This document shows, in pieces, positions 1 through 5,804 of a DNA stretch of 6,251 nucleotides. Under the pieces are notes generated by a model. The model worked only from the letters and a program-made list of their open reading frames with translations. It was not told where the DNA came from and searched no databases. How positions within the stretch are numbered: the stretch's first letter is position 1; every line of letters begins with the position of its first letter. This stretch comes from an uncultured Fretibacterium sp. Lineage in GTDB: Bacteria > Synergistota > Synergistia > Synergistales > Aminobacteriaceae. Location of the stretch: the NCBI GenBank assembly GCA_937911045.1, contig CALEPX010000075.1:1-6251 (forward strand), given 5' to 3'. The position numbers were made by a program, and so were the translations under genes.

Positions 1-46
1 CCCAATCCCCAATCCCCAATCCCCAATCCCCAATCCCCAATCCCCA
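1..46. repeat. Telomere-like tandem array, unit CCCCAAT
   Basis: One partial unit (CCCAAT), five perfect CCCCAAT units and a final CCCCA run without interruption from the first base, then give way to AT-rich unique sequence. The C-rich strand reads inward from the end and the G-rich strand (ATTGGGG) would run out to the terminus, as expected of a real left-hand telomere. A G4-type unit is characteristic of ciliates (Tetrahymena has CCCCAA, Oxytricha CCCCAAAA). The extra T makes this a 7-mer variant, which I associate loosely with rumen ciliates without being sure. No spacers separate the units, so this is not a CRISPR array. The array may be truncated by the window edge. Confidence 0.85.
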
Positions 47-142
47 TGTTAAAAAGATAAGAAAAATATATAAAATTTAATTAAATAAAATTTTAATAAA
101 ATTATTAATAAAAGATAAAATTAATTAATAATCAATTTACAA
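47..142. other. Subtelomeric AT-rich spacer, 3' flank of the PWWP gene
   Basis: About 96 bases of almost pure A and T separate the telomere array from the stop codon of the minus-strand gene. No reading frame of note is present. It must carry the 3' untranslated region and polyadenylation signal of that gene if the gene is expressed. Such a short distance from telomere to stop codon is typical of ciliate gene-sized chromosomes. Confidence 0.6.
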
Positions 143-1801
143 TTATTTTTTATTTTTATTTTTAATTTTTACCGCTTCTAATTTAATTTTATTATATATC
201 AAATTGATTATGGTCATATATTTGTTTCCAAACAGAGGGTCATTTTTCCTAGCTAAATACTCCAAAAAAATAATATTCTTCTTAAATGTGTCTTCCTGAC
301 AGAAAGGTAGAACCAACTTTAATATATTATATAATTGCAAACACATTTTTTTCCTTAATAATTCCGTTCTTGAATTAATATTGGTTCTTAAATAAATATC
401 TTCAAAAAAGTTATCTGGATAAAGTTGTCCTTCTATTTTTTTACTAAAATAATTAGGTGTATTTAAAAAATCTTTTAAAAAAGGTTCATTATTATTTAAT
501 TCTATTTTATTATTATTTTCATCTACAATTTCATTCTCCTTTTCTTCTTTTGATTTATAATTATTTTTTGTTTCTTCGTCTGAATTATTATTTATTTCAT
601 TGTTATTTTCGATATTATCAATATTTTTATTTTCACTATTTTCAATATCTTTTTTTATTATTATTATATCTAAATCTTTAAGATCCTCATTATGACTTTT
701 TTCATTTATTATTTTGTTCTTATCTTTTGCTAAAGATATTTTCTTATTTTTATCTAAATTTATTTTATCTATAATACTCGTTATTTCTTCGCATAAATTT
801 AATGTATTATTTAATATATCATTTATTTCTTCTTTATCACTTAATAATAATTCGCTAATTTTCTCATAATAAAAAATTCCTTCGATAAATTTATCGGCTA
901 TTTCTTTATGTAAAGAAAGACTTTTACTCATTATTGTTTCATTGTTATTTTGAGCATAACTATTTAAAATTATTAGCAAATCTCTTGTTATATTATAGTC
1001 ATAATCAAAATTGTTTTTGTTAATGATTTTTTCAATATTTTCTAAAATATTAATGATATTATTAATATTATTTTTTCTTTTGATTTCGATATTAATTCTA
1101 AATAATTCATCCGAATTTTTTTTTAATTCTTTATTACATTGTTTATTTAAATAATTTCTTTTTTCATCACTGCTTAGACTATCATAACTACATTCATCTT
1201 CGCTTGACATATAATTATTATTTTTTGTTTCTTCTTCAAAAGAAGATTTTCTTTTTTTTCCTAATAATTTAATTTTTTCATTTTTTTCATTCTTTTTATT
1301 TTTTAATTCTTTTTGATAATTTTCAATTTCATTCGCTTCACTATCAATAAAAGATTGAATATCATTTTCTCCATTTTGTTCCTCTTCTTCTTCTATAATA
1401 GATAAATATTCTTTCAAAGTATGGAACTTTTTTTTCGCAAAAAGTTTTAAGCCAAAAATTTTTTGTTTAATTTCTAAACTTAAATTCGGATTTTCTTTTA
1501 AATAGGCCTTTGTTGCAATATCTATCGCTTTTTTTAATTTCTTTTTTTTTGTCTCACTACTACGAAGCTTATATTTATCAATAAATTTCTTGAGATTTTT
1601 TTGTCTGACTTTACATGTTGAATCGTTAGGAAAAAATGTTATATTAAAATATGGCTCTTTTTCATATTGAAGAAATGGTTTTCCTAAACGATTTTTTTTT
1701 ATATTCAGTTTTAATTTTATTTGGGTTATCCTCGCTGGCCACCAGGAGTATCCTTGAATTTTGGCCCAAACTATTTCTCCTTTTTTATATATATTACTCA
1801 T
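143..1801 (-). CDS. PWWP-domain protein, HDGF/LEDGF-like layout (eukaryotic, ciliate-type)
   Basis: The 552-residue protein opens with a clear PWWP domain (about residues 6-78). It has the signature VWAKIQGYSWWPARI at 11-25 and a second-half ITFFPNDSTCKV stretch at 54-65. PWWP domains bind methylated histone H3 tails and DNA, so a nuclear chromatin role is expected. Basic clusters at 85-91 and 182-185 (KKRK) could be nuclear localisation signals. Residues 130-230 are acidic and lysine-rich low complexity. A helical segment at 232-345 is placed like the integrase-binding domain of LEDGF/HDGF proteins, but that match is only suggestive. Residues 346-445 are Asn/Glu/Lys-rich and probably disordered. 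Residues 450-540 form a second apparently ordered helical region of unknown type. There is no intron, and the stop is TAA. Codons end almost always in A or T, unlike the genes to the right. The start ATG lies just before the PWWP domain and has no Shine-Dalgarno sequence. Confidence 0.85.
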   Translation of the reverse strand: MSNIYKKGEIVWAKIQGYSWWPARITQIKLKLNIKKNRLGKPFLQYEKEPYFNITFFPNDSTCKVRQKNLKKFIDKYKLRSSETKKKKLKKAIDIATKAYLKENPNLSLEIKQKIFGLKLFAKKKFHTLKEYLSIIEEEEEQNGENDIQSFIDSEANEIENYQKELKNKKNEKNEKIKLLGKKRKSSFEEETKNNNYMSSEDECSYDSLSSDEKRNYLNKQCNKELKKNSDELFRINIEIKRKNNINNIINILENIEKIINKNNFDYDYNITRDLLIILNSYAQNNNETIMSKSLSLHKEIADKFIEGIFYYEKISELLLSDKEEINDILNNTLNLCEEITSIIDKINLDKNKKISLAKDKNKIINEKSHNEDLKDLDIIIIKKDIENSENKNIDNIENNNEINNNSDEETKNNYKSKEEKENEIVDENNNKIELNNNEPFLKDFLNTPNYFSKKIEGQLYPDNFFEDIYLRTNINSRTELLRKKMCLQLYNILKLVLPFCQEDTFKKNIIFLEYLARKNDPLFGNKYMTIINLIYNKIKLEAVKIKNKNKK

Positions 1802-1857
1802 CCTTTAAATTTTTTTATAATCTTAAATAAAATTCAAAACAAAACATGGAGGAGATT
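1802..1857. other. Junction zone between eukaryotic and bacterial-type DNA
   Basis: The two divergent start codons (1801 on minus, 1858 on plus) are only 56 bases apart. Bases 1802-1845 are nearly all A and T, like the left block. From 1846 a purine-rich Shine-Dalgarno sequence and a mixed-composition gene begin. The breakpoint therefore lies somewhere in this interval, most likely in its right half. No telomere repeat, transposon end or target-site duplication is visible here. A TATAAT string occurs at 1816-1821, but it lies in A/T-only sequence and lacks a convincing -35 partner, so I do not call it a promoter. Confidence 0.6.
1848..1854 (+). promoter_or_regulatory. Shine-Dalgarno sequence that sets the primase start
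   Basis: GGAGGAG ends four bases before ATG at 1858, and the GGAGG core is five bases from it. This favours 1858 over the in-frame ATG at 1846, which overlaps the ribosome-binding sequence itself and has only A-rich sequence upstream. It marks the gene as bacterial or phage rather than ciliate. Confidence 0.75.
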
Positions 1858-4515
1858 ATGACACAAGATCGCAACATTTTCAAGGAAGTACAAGAACAGT
1901 TCAACATTAGAGAAGTAGCAGAGGATTTAGGAATCAGGTTTACACGCAAGGATCGCGCATGGTCTATCGCTAACGACGGCAGAGGTGAGTACGCTTTCGC
2001 AATTTATCCGCAGAGCAATACTTGGTATGACTTCATGCTTCAGCAAGGCGGAGACATTACTGACCTCGTGGCAGTCATGAAGTACAACGGTGACAAGAAG
2101 GCAGCGTTACAGGATTTAATGCCGGACTGGAATGAAGGCAAGATTCACAATCAGCTCAGCAAGCGCGACGAGTTCATGAAGTCTAACGAGTACTTCAATG
2201 CTGAACTCTTCAAACGACAGGGCGAAGGCGGTGCGTGGGGCAATGCTCTCAACTATTTACACGTTAGAGGCATTACCGACGAGACTATTAAGGCTCTCCA
2301 AATTTGTTTGGAGATCAACAACGGCACTTTCAGAATTAGATTTCCGTATTGGAATCGCACTGGAAGCAGAATTTTATATTACACAACAAGGCGTTACGAC
2401 ACGAATGGGAATGGTGAAGATGAGAAACAACCCAAATATATGAAGGCATCATTGGATTATCACCCGTATCTTGAGAACGCGATTCTTGGCCTTAACACAT
2501 TGGATCGCAACAAGGACTATCTGATTGTCACTGAGGGCATGTTCGACTGGCTTCAGTGCTATCAGCAAGGTTACAGCGCTATATCTCCGAACGGCTGTGA
2601 TTTCGGTAGCTTATGGTCAAAGGCTATTGAGGCTATCAGAGATTTCAAGTATGTCATATTGGCATTTGACAGCGATCAGGCAGGACAAGATGCAACTTAC
2701 AAAGCTGCGCAGGAACTTTTGAAGGCTAAGATTCCGTTCAAAGTTGCTACGTTGCTAACTAAAGATGTAGCAGAATTTTGCGAGAATGGCGGTAATGTTG
2801 AAGCTATTGTTAATTCTGCTCGTGACGGATACAAATGGTTCATCGAGTACATAACTCCGAAGAAGACATTTGAGGATTCGACCGTCAAGGAACGTGAACA
2901 GGCTTTTGAGAAATGCAAACAATTCATTGAACAAATTAGTCCGTACACACACAGCGCAGATATTCATAACATTCTCATTGCCACAAGGAAATATTTCCCA
3001 AGGGAATGGATTTCTGGACTTTTTACTTTTGCACGTAAGGGCTTCGATCAAGCTGATGTTAGAGACACAGTCGTGAAAGCTCATCAACTCATGTATCACG
3101 AACGCACGGGATTTTACGAGTACACTGACAGAGGCATTTGGGAAGCAATCACGAACACTGATGTAGAGGGCTATATTTCTGAAGTTTATGGGAAATATGC
3201 TACGGGTAACAAACTATCTTCAACCGCAAAATTGGTTAAGTGTGATTTATCCGTCAACAGCAAACTACCCATCACAACGTTCAACAGAAAACCATGTATT
3301 GCATTCATTAATGGCACGTTGCACATTGACATGAATATGGGTAAAACGGAGTTTCGCCCACATAGTGCCACTGACTATGTAACCGTTATGCTGCCTTACA
3401 AATACAATGTTGATGCTAAATGTCCACGCTGGAGAGAATTTATCAAGAAAGTTATGGACGACAGAACCGACAAGGAAGCATTATTGCAGGAATTTGCGGG
3501 GTATATTCTTCTGCCCAACTGCAAATACGACAAAGCTTTGTTACTCAAAGGCAGCGGATCAAATGGTAAGAGTGTATTCACTAATATTCTCAGCAAGGCA
3601 TTAGGAGGTTCTGGTGAAGATAACAAGGGGTATGTTTCAGCGGTTGAGCCTTCCAAACTTGGTAAGGATTTTAGACTTATGCCATTTAAGGACGCCTGGC
3701 TCAACATTTCCACGGAGACAGAGAGTGACTTACGTGGTGCTGAAGGTGTATTCAAGAAACTCGTTGCCGGTGAAGTTCTTGAGGACAGCTATAAACACAA
3801 GAATCCGATAGCGTTCAATCCAAGGACTAAGCTTATAATGTGCTGTAACAATTTTCCAAGTGTGAACGATACGACTGACGGTTTTATGCGTCGTTGGCTT
3901 ATTGTCGAGTTTGACAAGCATTTTGTCACCGAGGACGAGCAATTCAATGCGAATGATGAAATTATTGATCCGAATCTAGAGGATAAGCTCAGTGAGGAAT
4001 TACCAGGAATCATTAACTGGATGATCGAAGGACTCGTGAGATTACTCAAGCAAGATCACTTCACAAAAATCAGGGAACACTCAAGACTCATCAAGGAATT
4101 TAGATGCGTCAACAACCCCATGTACTTATTCGCACTTGAGAAGGGCACAAAAATATTCCTTAATGAAGATGGTACTGGAAAAACGGTAAACAAGCATGAA
4201 ATCTATGTAATGTTCAAGAAATGGCTGGAGGATCACGGAGAACCACCAATGGGAGCGTGTCGCTTCTATAGCAATTTCTTGACAGTGCTTAAGAGTCTGA
4301 AATGCAAAGCTACCATTACAGAAATCAACGGTGATTGGATAGCCAGCGATATTAAAAAGCCAGAGGCAAAGCCAGCGGAAGAAGAGCATTACGAGGGAGA
4401 ATATGAGGATATACAGGCAGAAATCGAACAAGCTCGTAAGGACAGCGAAGAAGATATGAAACAGTTACGAGAATTTAGGAGGCGTGAAGGGTTAGAAGAA
4501 GACGACGAAGAATAG
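1858..4515 (+). CDS. Phage/plasmid-type primase-helicase (TOPRIM plus SF3/D5 helicase)
   Basis: This 885-residue protein is expected to prime and unwind DNA at a phage or plasmid fork. Residues 1-95 have the outline of a CHC2 zinc-finger primase N-terminus (a GGDITDLV stretch matches the end of that fold), but no zinc-ligand Cys or His. A TOPRIM domain follows, with EGMFD at 226-230 and DSDQAG at 271-276, the metal-binding motifs of DnaG-type primases. A long linker and D5_N-like region (about 330-545) lead to the superfamily 3 helicase. It has Walker A GSGSNGKS at 565-572, a Walker B-like NISTETE at 616-622, a sensor CCNN at 662-665, and candidate arginine fingers R678/R679. A winged-helix-type C-terminal region and a charged, acidic tail (about 834-885) complete it. 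The layout matches P4-family primases fused to D5-like helicases. The gene appears full length and stands alone on this strand. The start is chosen by its ribosome-binding site. Confidence 0.9.
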   Translation: MTQDRNIFKEVQEQFNIREVAEDLGIRFTRKDRAWSIANDGRGEYAFAIYPQSNTWYDFMLQQGGDITDLVAVMKYNGDKKAALQDLMPDWNEGKIHNQLSKRDEFMKSNEYFNAELFKRQGEGGAWGNALNYLHVRGITDETIKALQICLEINNGTFRIRFPYWNRTGSRILYYTTRRYDTNGNGEDEKQPKYMKASLDYHPYLENAILGLNTLDRNKDYLIVTEGMFDWLQCYQQGYSAISPNGCDFGSLWSKAIEAIRDFKYVILAFDSDQAGQDATYKAAQELLKAKIPFKVATLLTKDVAEFCENGGNVEAIVNSARDGYKWFIEYITPKKTFEDSTVKEREQAFEKCKQFIEQISPYTHSADIHNILIATRKYFPREWISGLFTFARKGFDQADVRDTVVKAHQLMYHERTGFYEYTDRGIWEAITNTDVEGYISEVYGKYATGNKLSSTAKLVKCDLSVNSKLPITTFNRKPCIAFINGTLHIDMNMGKTEFRPHSATDYVTVMLPYKYNVDAKCPRWREFIKKVMDDRTDKEALLQEFAGYILLPNCKYDKALLLKGSGSNGKSVFTNILSKALGGSGEDNKGYVSAVEPSKLGKDFRLMPFKDAWLNISTETESDLRGAEGVFKKLVAGEVLEDSYKHKNPIAFNPRTKLIMCCNNFPSVNDTTDGFMRRWLIVEFDKHFVTEDEQFNANDEIIDPNLEDKLSEELPGIINWMIEGLVRLLKQDHFTKIREHSRLIKEFRCVNNPMYLFALEKGTKIFLNEDGTGKTVNKHEIYVMFKKWLEDHGEPPMGACRFYSNFLTVLKSLKCKATITEINGDWIASDIKKPEAKPAEEEHYEGEYEDIQAEIEQARKDSEEDMKQLREFRRREGLEEDDEE

Positions 4516-4541
4516 ATAACCCCAAACCAAGTAAAAATCAG

Positions 4542-4567
4542 TAAGTTTCAGTAATTTCTGAAGCTTA
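4542..4567 (+). terminator. Stem-loop after the primase gene, possible terminator
   Basis: TAAGTTTCAG (4542-4551) pairs with CTGAAGCTTA (4558-4567) around a six-base loop. This makes a 10-bp stem with one G-U wobble in plus-strand RNA; on the minus strand the same position is an A-C mismatch. It begins 26 bases after the primase stop, which suits a terminator or an mRNA 3' end. No run of T follows on the plus strand, so intrinsic termination would be weak. Confidence 0.4.
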
Positions 4568-4609
4568 GTTAAGTGTGTCCTTCCATAAGAATATTTATTG
4601 AACTGTTCA

Positions 4610-4671
4610 TCAAAATTTCCGCAATTTGACAGCGCGAGATTTAGTATTGTCAAAATTCCCAAAATCTGACA
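4610..4671. repeat. 22-bp imperfect direct repeat, 40-bp period (iteron- or operator-like)
   Basis: The stretch at 4610-4631 and the one at 4650-4671 match at 18 of 22 positions. Both start TCAAAATT and both end TGACA, and their starts are exactly 40 bp apart, close to four helical turns. The TTTGACA at the end of the first copy also pairs with TGTCAAA at 4648-4654 across a 16-base gap. Spaced repeats beside a replication gene could bind an initiator or a repressor. With only two copies, chance or simple duplication is possible. Confidence 0.4.
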
Positions 4672-4717
4672 TAACAAGAATCCAAATAAAATCCTTATCA
4701 ACTCAAGACTAATGCTA

Positions 4718-4738
4718 TTAGGAGCTAATTTAGCCTAA
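4718..4738. repeat. Short bulged palindrome
   Basis: TTAG (4718-4721) and GCTA (4724-4727) pair with TAGC (4731-4734) and CTAA (4735-4738). This gives an eight-pair stem with a two-base bulge and a three-base loop. No T-tract follows in either direction. It may be a weak structure or a protein-binding dyad, or chance in AT-rich DNA. Confidence 0.25.
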
Positions 4739-4911
4739 ATCGTACCAAGAGACATAATGAAATTATTTTTGAATTGAAATTTTTGTAATAAATTACTTAG
4801 ATAAATAAATACAAATGTTTCAGATCAATGAGAATTTTATTTGACATGTATCGAATCGACATAAGCCTCCTGACTATAAAGTATGTAGAGGTTATTGTGA
4901 TGAGAGTAATT

Positions 4912-5487
4912 CTAATTTTGATACGGATCGAATTGAGCGAATAGATTCTTGTCTTGGGGTTGTTTCCACGATGGCATAAATTCATCTTTGTGAATAATTG
5001 CCATTACTTCATCGTTTATCTGGAATGCCAGTGCCTTGTTAGCGTCGTGTATAGAATTAGGCTCAATGTATTTCTGTGCACCAGGAATACACTGGATGAG
5101 GCCTTTTTGCTCTAGCAATAATATATAAGCGTCGTTGTGTAGGAAGTATGCAAATTTTGACGGTTGCTTGAGTATATATTTTAACCTCAAGATTTCTTGT
5201 TTTGATAAGTTTCTTAGTGTGTTAATGATTTGTTGTCGGTCTCTTAGTTGGGCAAACTTCGATTGAACATAATAGAAACTTTGGAAACATATTTTGTTGA
5301 CGATGCATATAGTAGTGATTAAGAGTCCCCAATTGATACATTCGCTAAATGATGTGTTCATAATGTGAAGTTTATCACATATAAACATACAGATTAAGGA
5401 GATTTCGGAAAATATTAGAAATCTCCATGATGAAAATATAGGCAAGTTCTGAATGATAAGTTCTAAGGTTTCTTTGAGTTCCTGCAT
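4912..5487 (-). CDS. SieB-like superinfection-exclusion family membrane protein (probable)
   Basis: The 191-residue protein has two hydrophobic segments near the N-terminus (about 22-37 and 52-70). A basic stretch (about 77-93) and a soluble helical C-terminal half follow. That half begins LSKQEILRLKYIL at 94-106 and continues with a segment reading as a leucine-rich helix plus LLEQKGLIQ (124-132), then a short strand-rich end (FQINDEVMAII, 155-165). Two membrane helices followed by a small winged-helix-like domain, at about this length, match my memory of the SieB family. In phage P22, SieB aborts infection by other phages at the inner membrane. The family call rests on layout and pattern only. 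The start lies inside the end of the upstream gene (25-base overlap), with only a weak ribosome-binding sequence (GAGAAGAAA), so translation is probably coupled. It is the last gene of the minus-strand cluster. Confidence 0.55.
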   Translation of the reverse strand: MQELKETLELIIQNLPIFSSWRFLIFSEISLICMFICDKLHIMNTSFSECINWGLLITTICIVNKICFQSFYYVQSKFAQLRDRQQIINTLRNLSKQEILRLKYILKQPSKFAYFLHNDAYILLLEQKGLIQCIPGAQKYIEPNSIHDANKALAFQINDEVMAIIHKDEFMPSWKQPQDKNLFAQFDPYQN

Positions 5488-5666
5488 GGTTTCTTCTCTT
5501 TGATGCGGTTTGTTATGTATTCGACATATTCTTTTTGTAATGCTTGTAATTCTTCTTTGTTGAGAGATACACCTGCGAGTGTTGCAGCAATTTCAGGAAT
5601 AAATCCCTGTGCAATAAGTTGTTTCATGATCGATCGTTTTTCTTGCTCAACTTGTTTGTTGTCCAT
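5463..5666 (-). CDS. Small 67-residue protein with a helix-turn-helix-like segment, function unknown
   Basis: I do not recognise this as a named protein. It is short, hydrophilic and mostly helical, with no membrane segment or signal peptide. Residues 15-43 (QLIAQGFIPEIAATLAG, then an LNKEEL pattern) resemble the helix-turn-helix-like tail seen at the C-terminus of Rpn/PD-(D/E)XK transposase-like proteins (G-x-x-x-E-I-A, then G-x-S, then E-E-L). It might therefore be a small DNA-binding or adaptor protein, or a remnant of such a protein. The end is basic (RIKEKKPCRNSKKP). Translation is well supported by a strong Shine-Dalgarno sequence seven bases before ATG. The gene overlaps the start of the SieB-like gene by 25 bases in another frame, which points to co-transcription and translational coupling. 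Confidence 0.7.
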   Translation of the reverse strand: MDNKQVEQEKRSIMKQLIAQGFIPEIAATLAGVSLNKEELQALQKEYVEYITNRIKEKKPCRNSKKP

Positions 5667-5670
5667 GTGC

Positions 5671-5680
5671 TCACCTCCTC
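5671..5680 (-). promoter_or_regulatory. Strong Shine-Dalgarno sequence of the 67-residue gene
   Basis: On the minus strand this reads GAGGAGGTGA, with GGAGG seven bases from ATG at 5666. It fixes the start of that gene and is a near-perfect match to the anti-Shine-Dalgarno end of bacterial 16S rRNA. Confidence 0.8.
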
Positions 5681-5694
5681 AAGATTTATTTGTA

Positions 5695-5724
5695 ATAGCC
5701 AGGAAAGGCGCATCTCCTGACTAT
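5695..5724 (-). promoter_or_regulatory. 10-bp stem-loop in the leader of the 67-residue gene
   Basis: In minus-strand RNA ATAGTCAGGA (5724-5715) pairs with TCCTGGCTAT (5704-5695) around a ten-base loop. All ten pairs form with one G-U wobble, whereas plus-strand RNA would carry a C-A mismatch. It sits just upstream of the ribosome-binding site at 5671-5680 and overlaps the stop codon of the possible 18-residue peptide. That placement suits mRNA processing, stability control or leader-peptide-linked regulation. No T-run follows, so it is unlikely to be a plain terminator. Confidence 0.45.
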
Positions 5725-5777
5725 CTGAAGATATAATGTTCGCCTTCGTGTAAAATACCATTATGGTTATTTTTCAA
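5721..5777 (-). CDS. Possible 18-residue peptide with TTG start
   Basis: A TTG codon seven bases after the GGAGG core of an exceptionally complete Shine-Dalgarno sequence opens an 18-codon frame, MKNNHNGILHEGEHYIFR, ending in TAG. I recognise no family. The peptide is hydrophilic and has no membrane segment. Its stop codon falls in the left arm of the following stem-loop, so ribosomes finishing here would disturb that hairpin, as in a leader peptide. The strength of the ribosome-binding site is the main argument for translation. The rare start codon and small size argue against it. An ATG in another frame at 5754 is 23 bases from GGAGG, too far to use this site. Confidence 0.35.
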   Translation of the reverse strand: MKNNHNGILHEGEHYIFR

Positions 5778-5780
5778 GTT

Positions 5781-5791
5781 ATCACCTCCTT
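5781..5791 (-). promoter_or_regulatory. Full-length Shine-Dalgarno match (AAGGAGGTGAT)
   Basis: The minus strand reads AAGGAGGTGAT, complementary over 11 bases to the 3' end of typical bacterial 16S rRNA. No conventional ATG lies at the right distance; the only start codon with normal spacing is TTG at 5777. A site this perfect is unlikely by chance and implies that something short is translated here, or that the site acts by itself. Confidence 0.6.
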
Positions 5792-5804
5792 CGTTGGAGT
5801 GTAT

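Larger units (their letters stand above)
4516..4911. other. Convergent intergenic region without a convincing gene
   Basis: The 396 bases between the ends of the primase and the SieB-like gene hold no supported coding sequence. Open frames on the minus strand are short and lack well-placed ribosome-binding sites. The region contains a stem-loop near the primase stop, a 22-bp imperfect direct repeat with a 40-bp period, a bulged palindrome and three copies of TTTGACA (one inverted: 4625-4631, 4648-4654 inverted, 4840-4846). It is AT-richer than the primase gene. It could hold terminators for both convergent units, or protein-binding or origin sites, but nothing here proves a role. Confidence 0.6.

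Noticed and set aside
1..46. CRISPR array
   Set aside because: The units are seven bases and directly adjacent with no spacers; this is a simple tandem telomere-type repeat.
457..681. 74-codon plus-strand frame rich in Tyr, Leu and Phe
   Set aside because: It is the complement of the low-complexity Asn/Glu/Lys region of the PWWP gene; such sequence gives Tyr/Leu/Phe frames on the other strand without coding meaning.
1816..1821. TATAAT as a -10 promoter box for the primase
   Set aside because: It lies in A/T-only sequence that probably belongs to the eukaryotic side, and no TTGACA-like element is at the right distance.
1846..1857. Earlier in-frame ATG as the primase start
   Set aside because: That ATG overlaps the Shine-Dalgarno sequence GGAGGAG, which is properly spaced for the ATG at 1858.
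2697..4431. Several minus-strand and out-of-frame plus-strand frames of 61 to 119 codons inside the primase
   Set aside because: All lie within the long primase frame, which carries intact conserved motifs, and none has a recognisable domain.
1858..4515. Primase as a eukaryotic virus or Polinton-like gene native to the ciliate
   Set aside because: The gene has a bacterial Shine-Dalgarno start, codon use unlike the PWWP gene, and neighbours with bacterial translation signals, so a bacterial phage or plasmid origin fits better.
4492..4701. 69-codon hydrophobic minus-strand frame starting at TTG
   Set aside because: It has no ribosome-binding site, runs into the end of the primase gene and contains the stem-loop at 4542-4567; its hydrophobicity follows from AT-rich DNA.
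4797..4862. 21-codon minus-strand frame with AGGAGG just before ATG
   Set aside because: AGGAGG is only three bases from the ATG, too close for efficient starts, and the peptide matches nothing I recognise; the longer form of the frame overlaps the SieB-like gene.
5500..5736. 78-codon plus-strand frame
   Set aside because: It is antisense to the well-supported 67-residue gene and its leader, and has no ribosome-binding site of its own.
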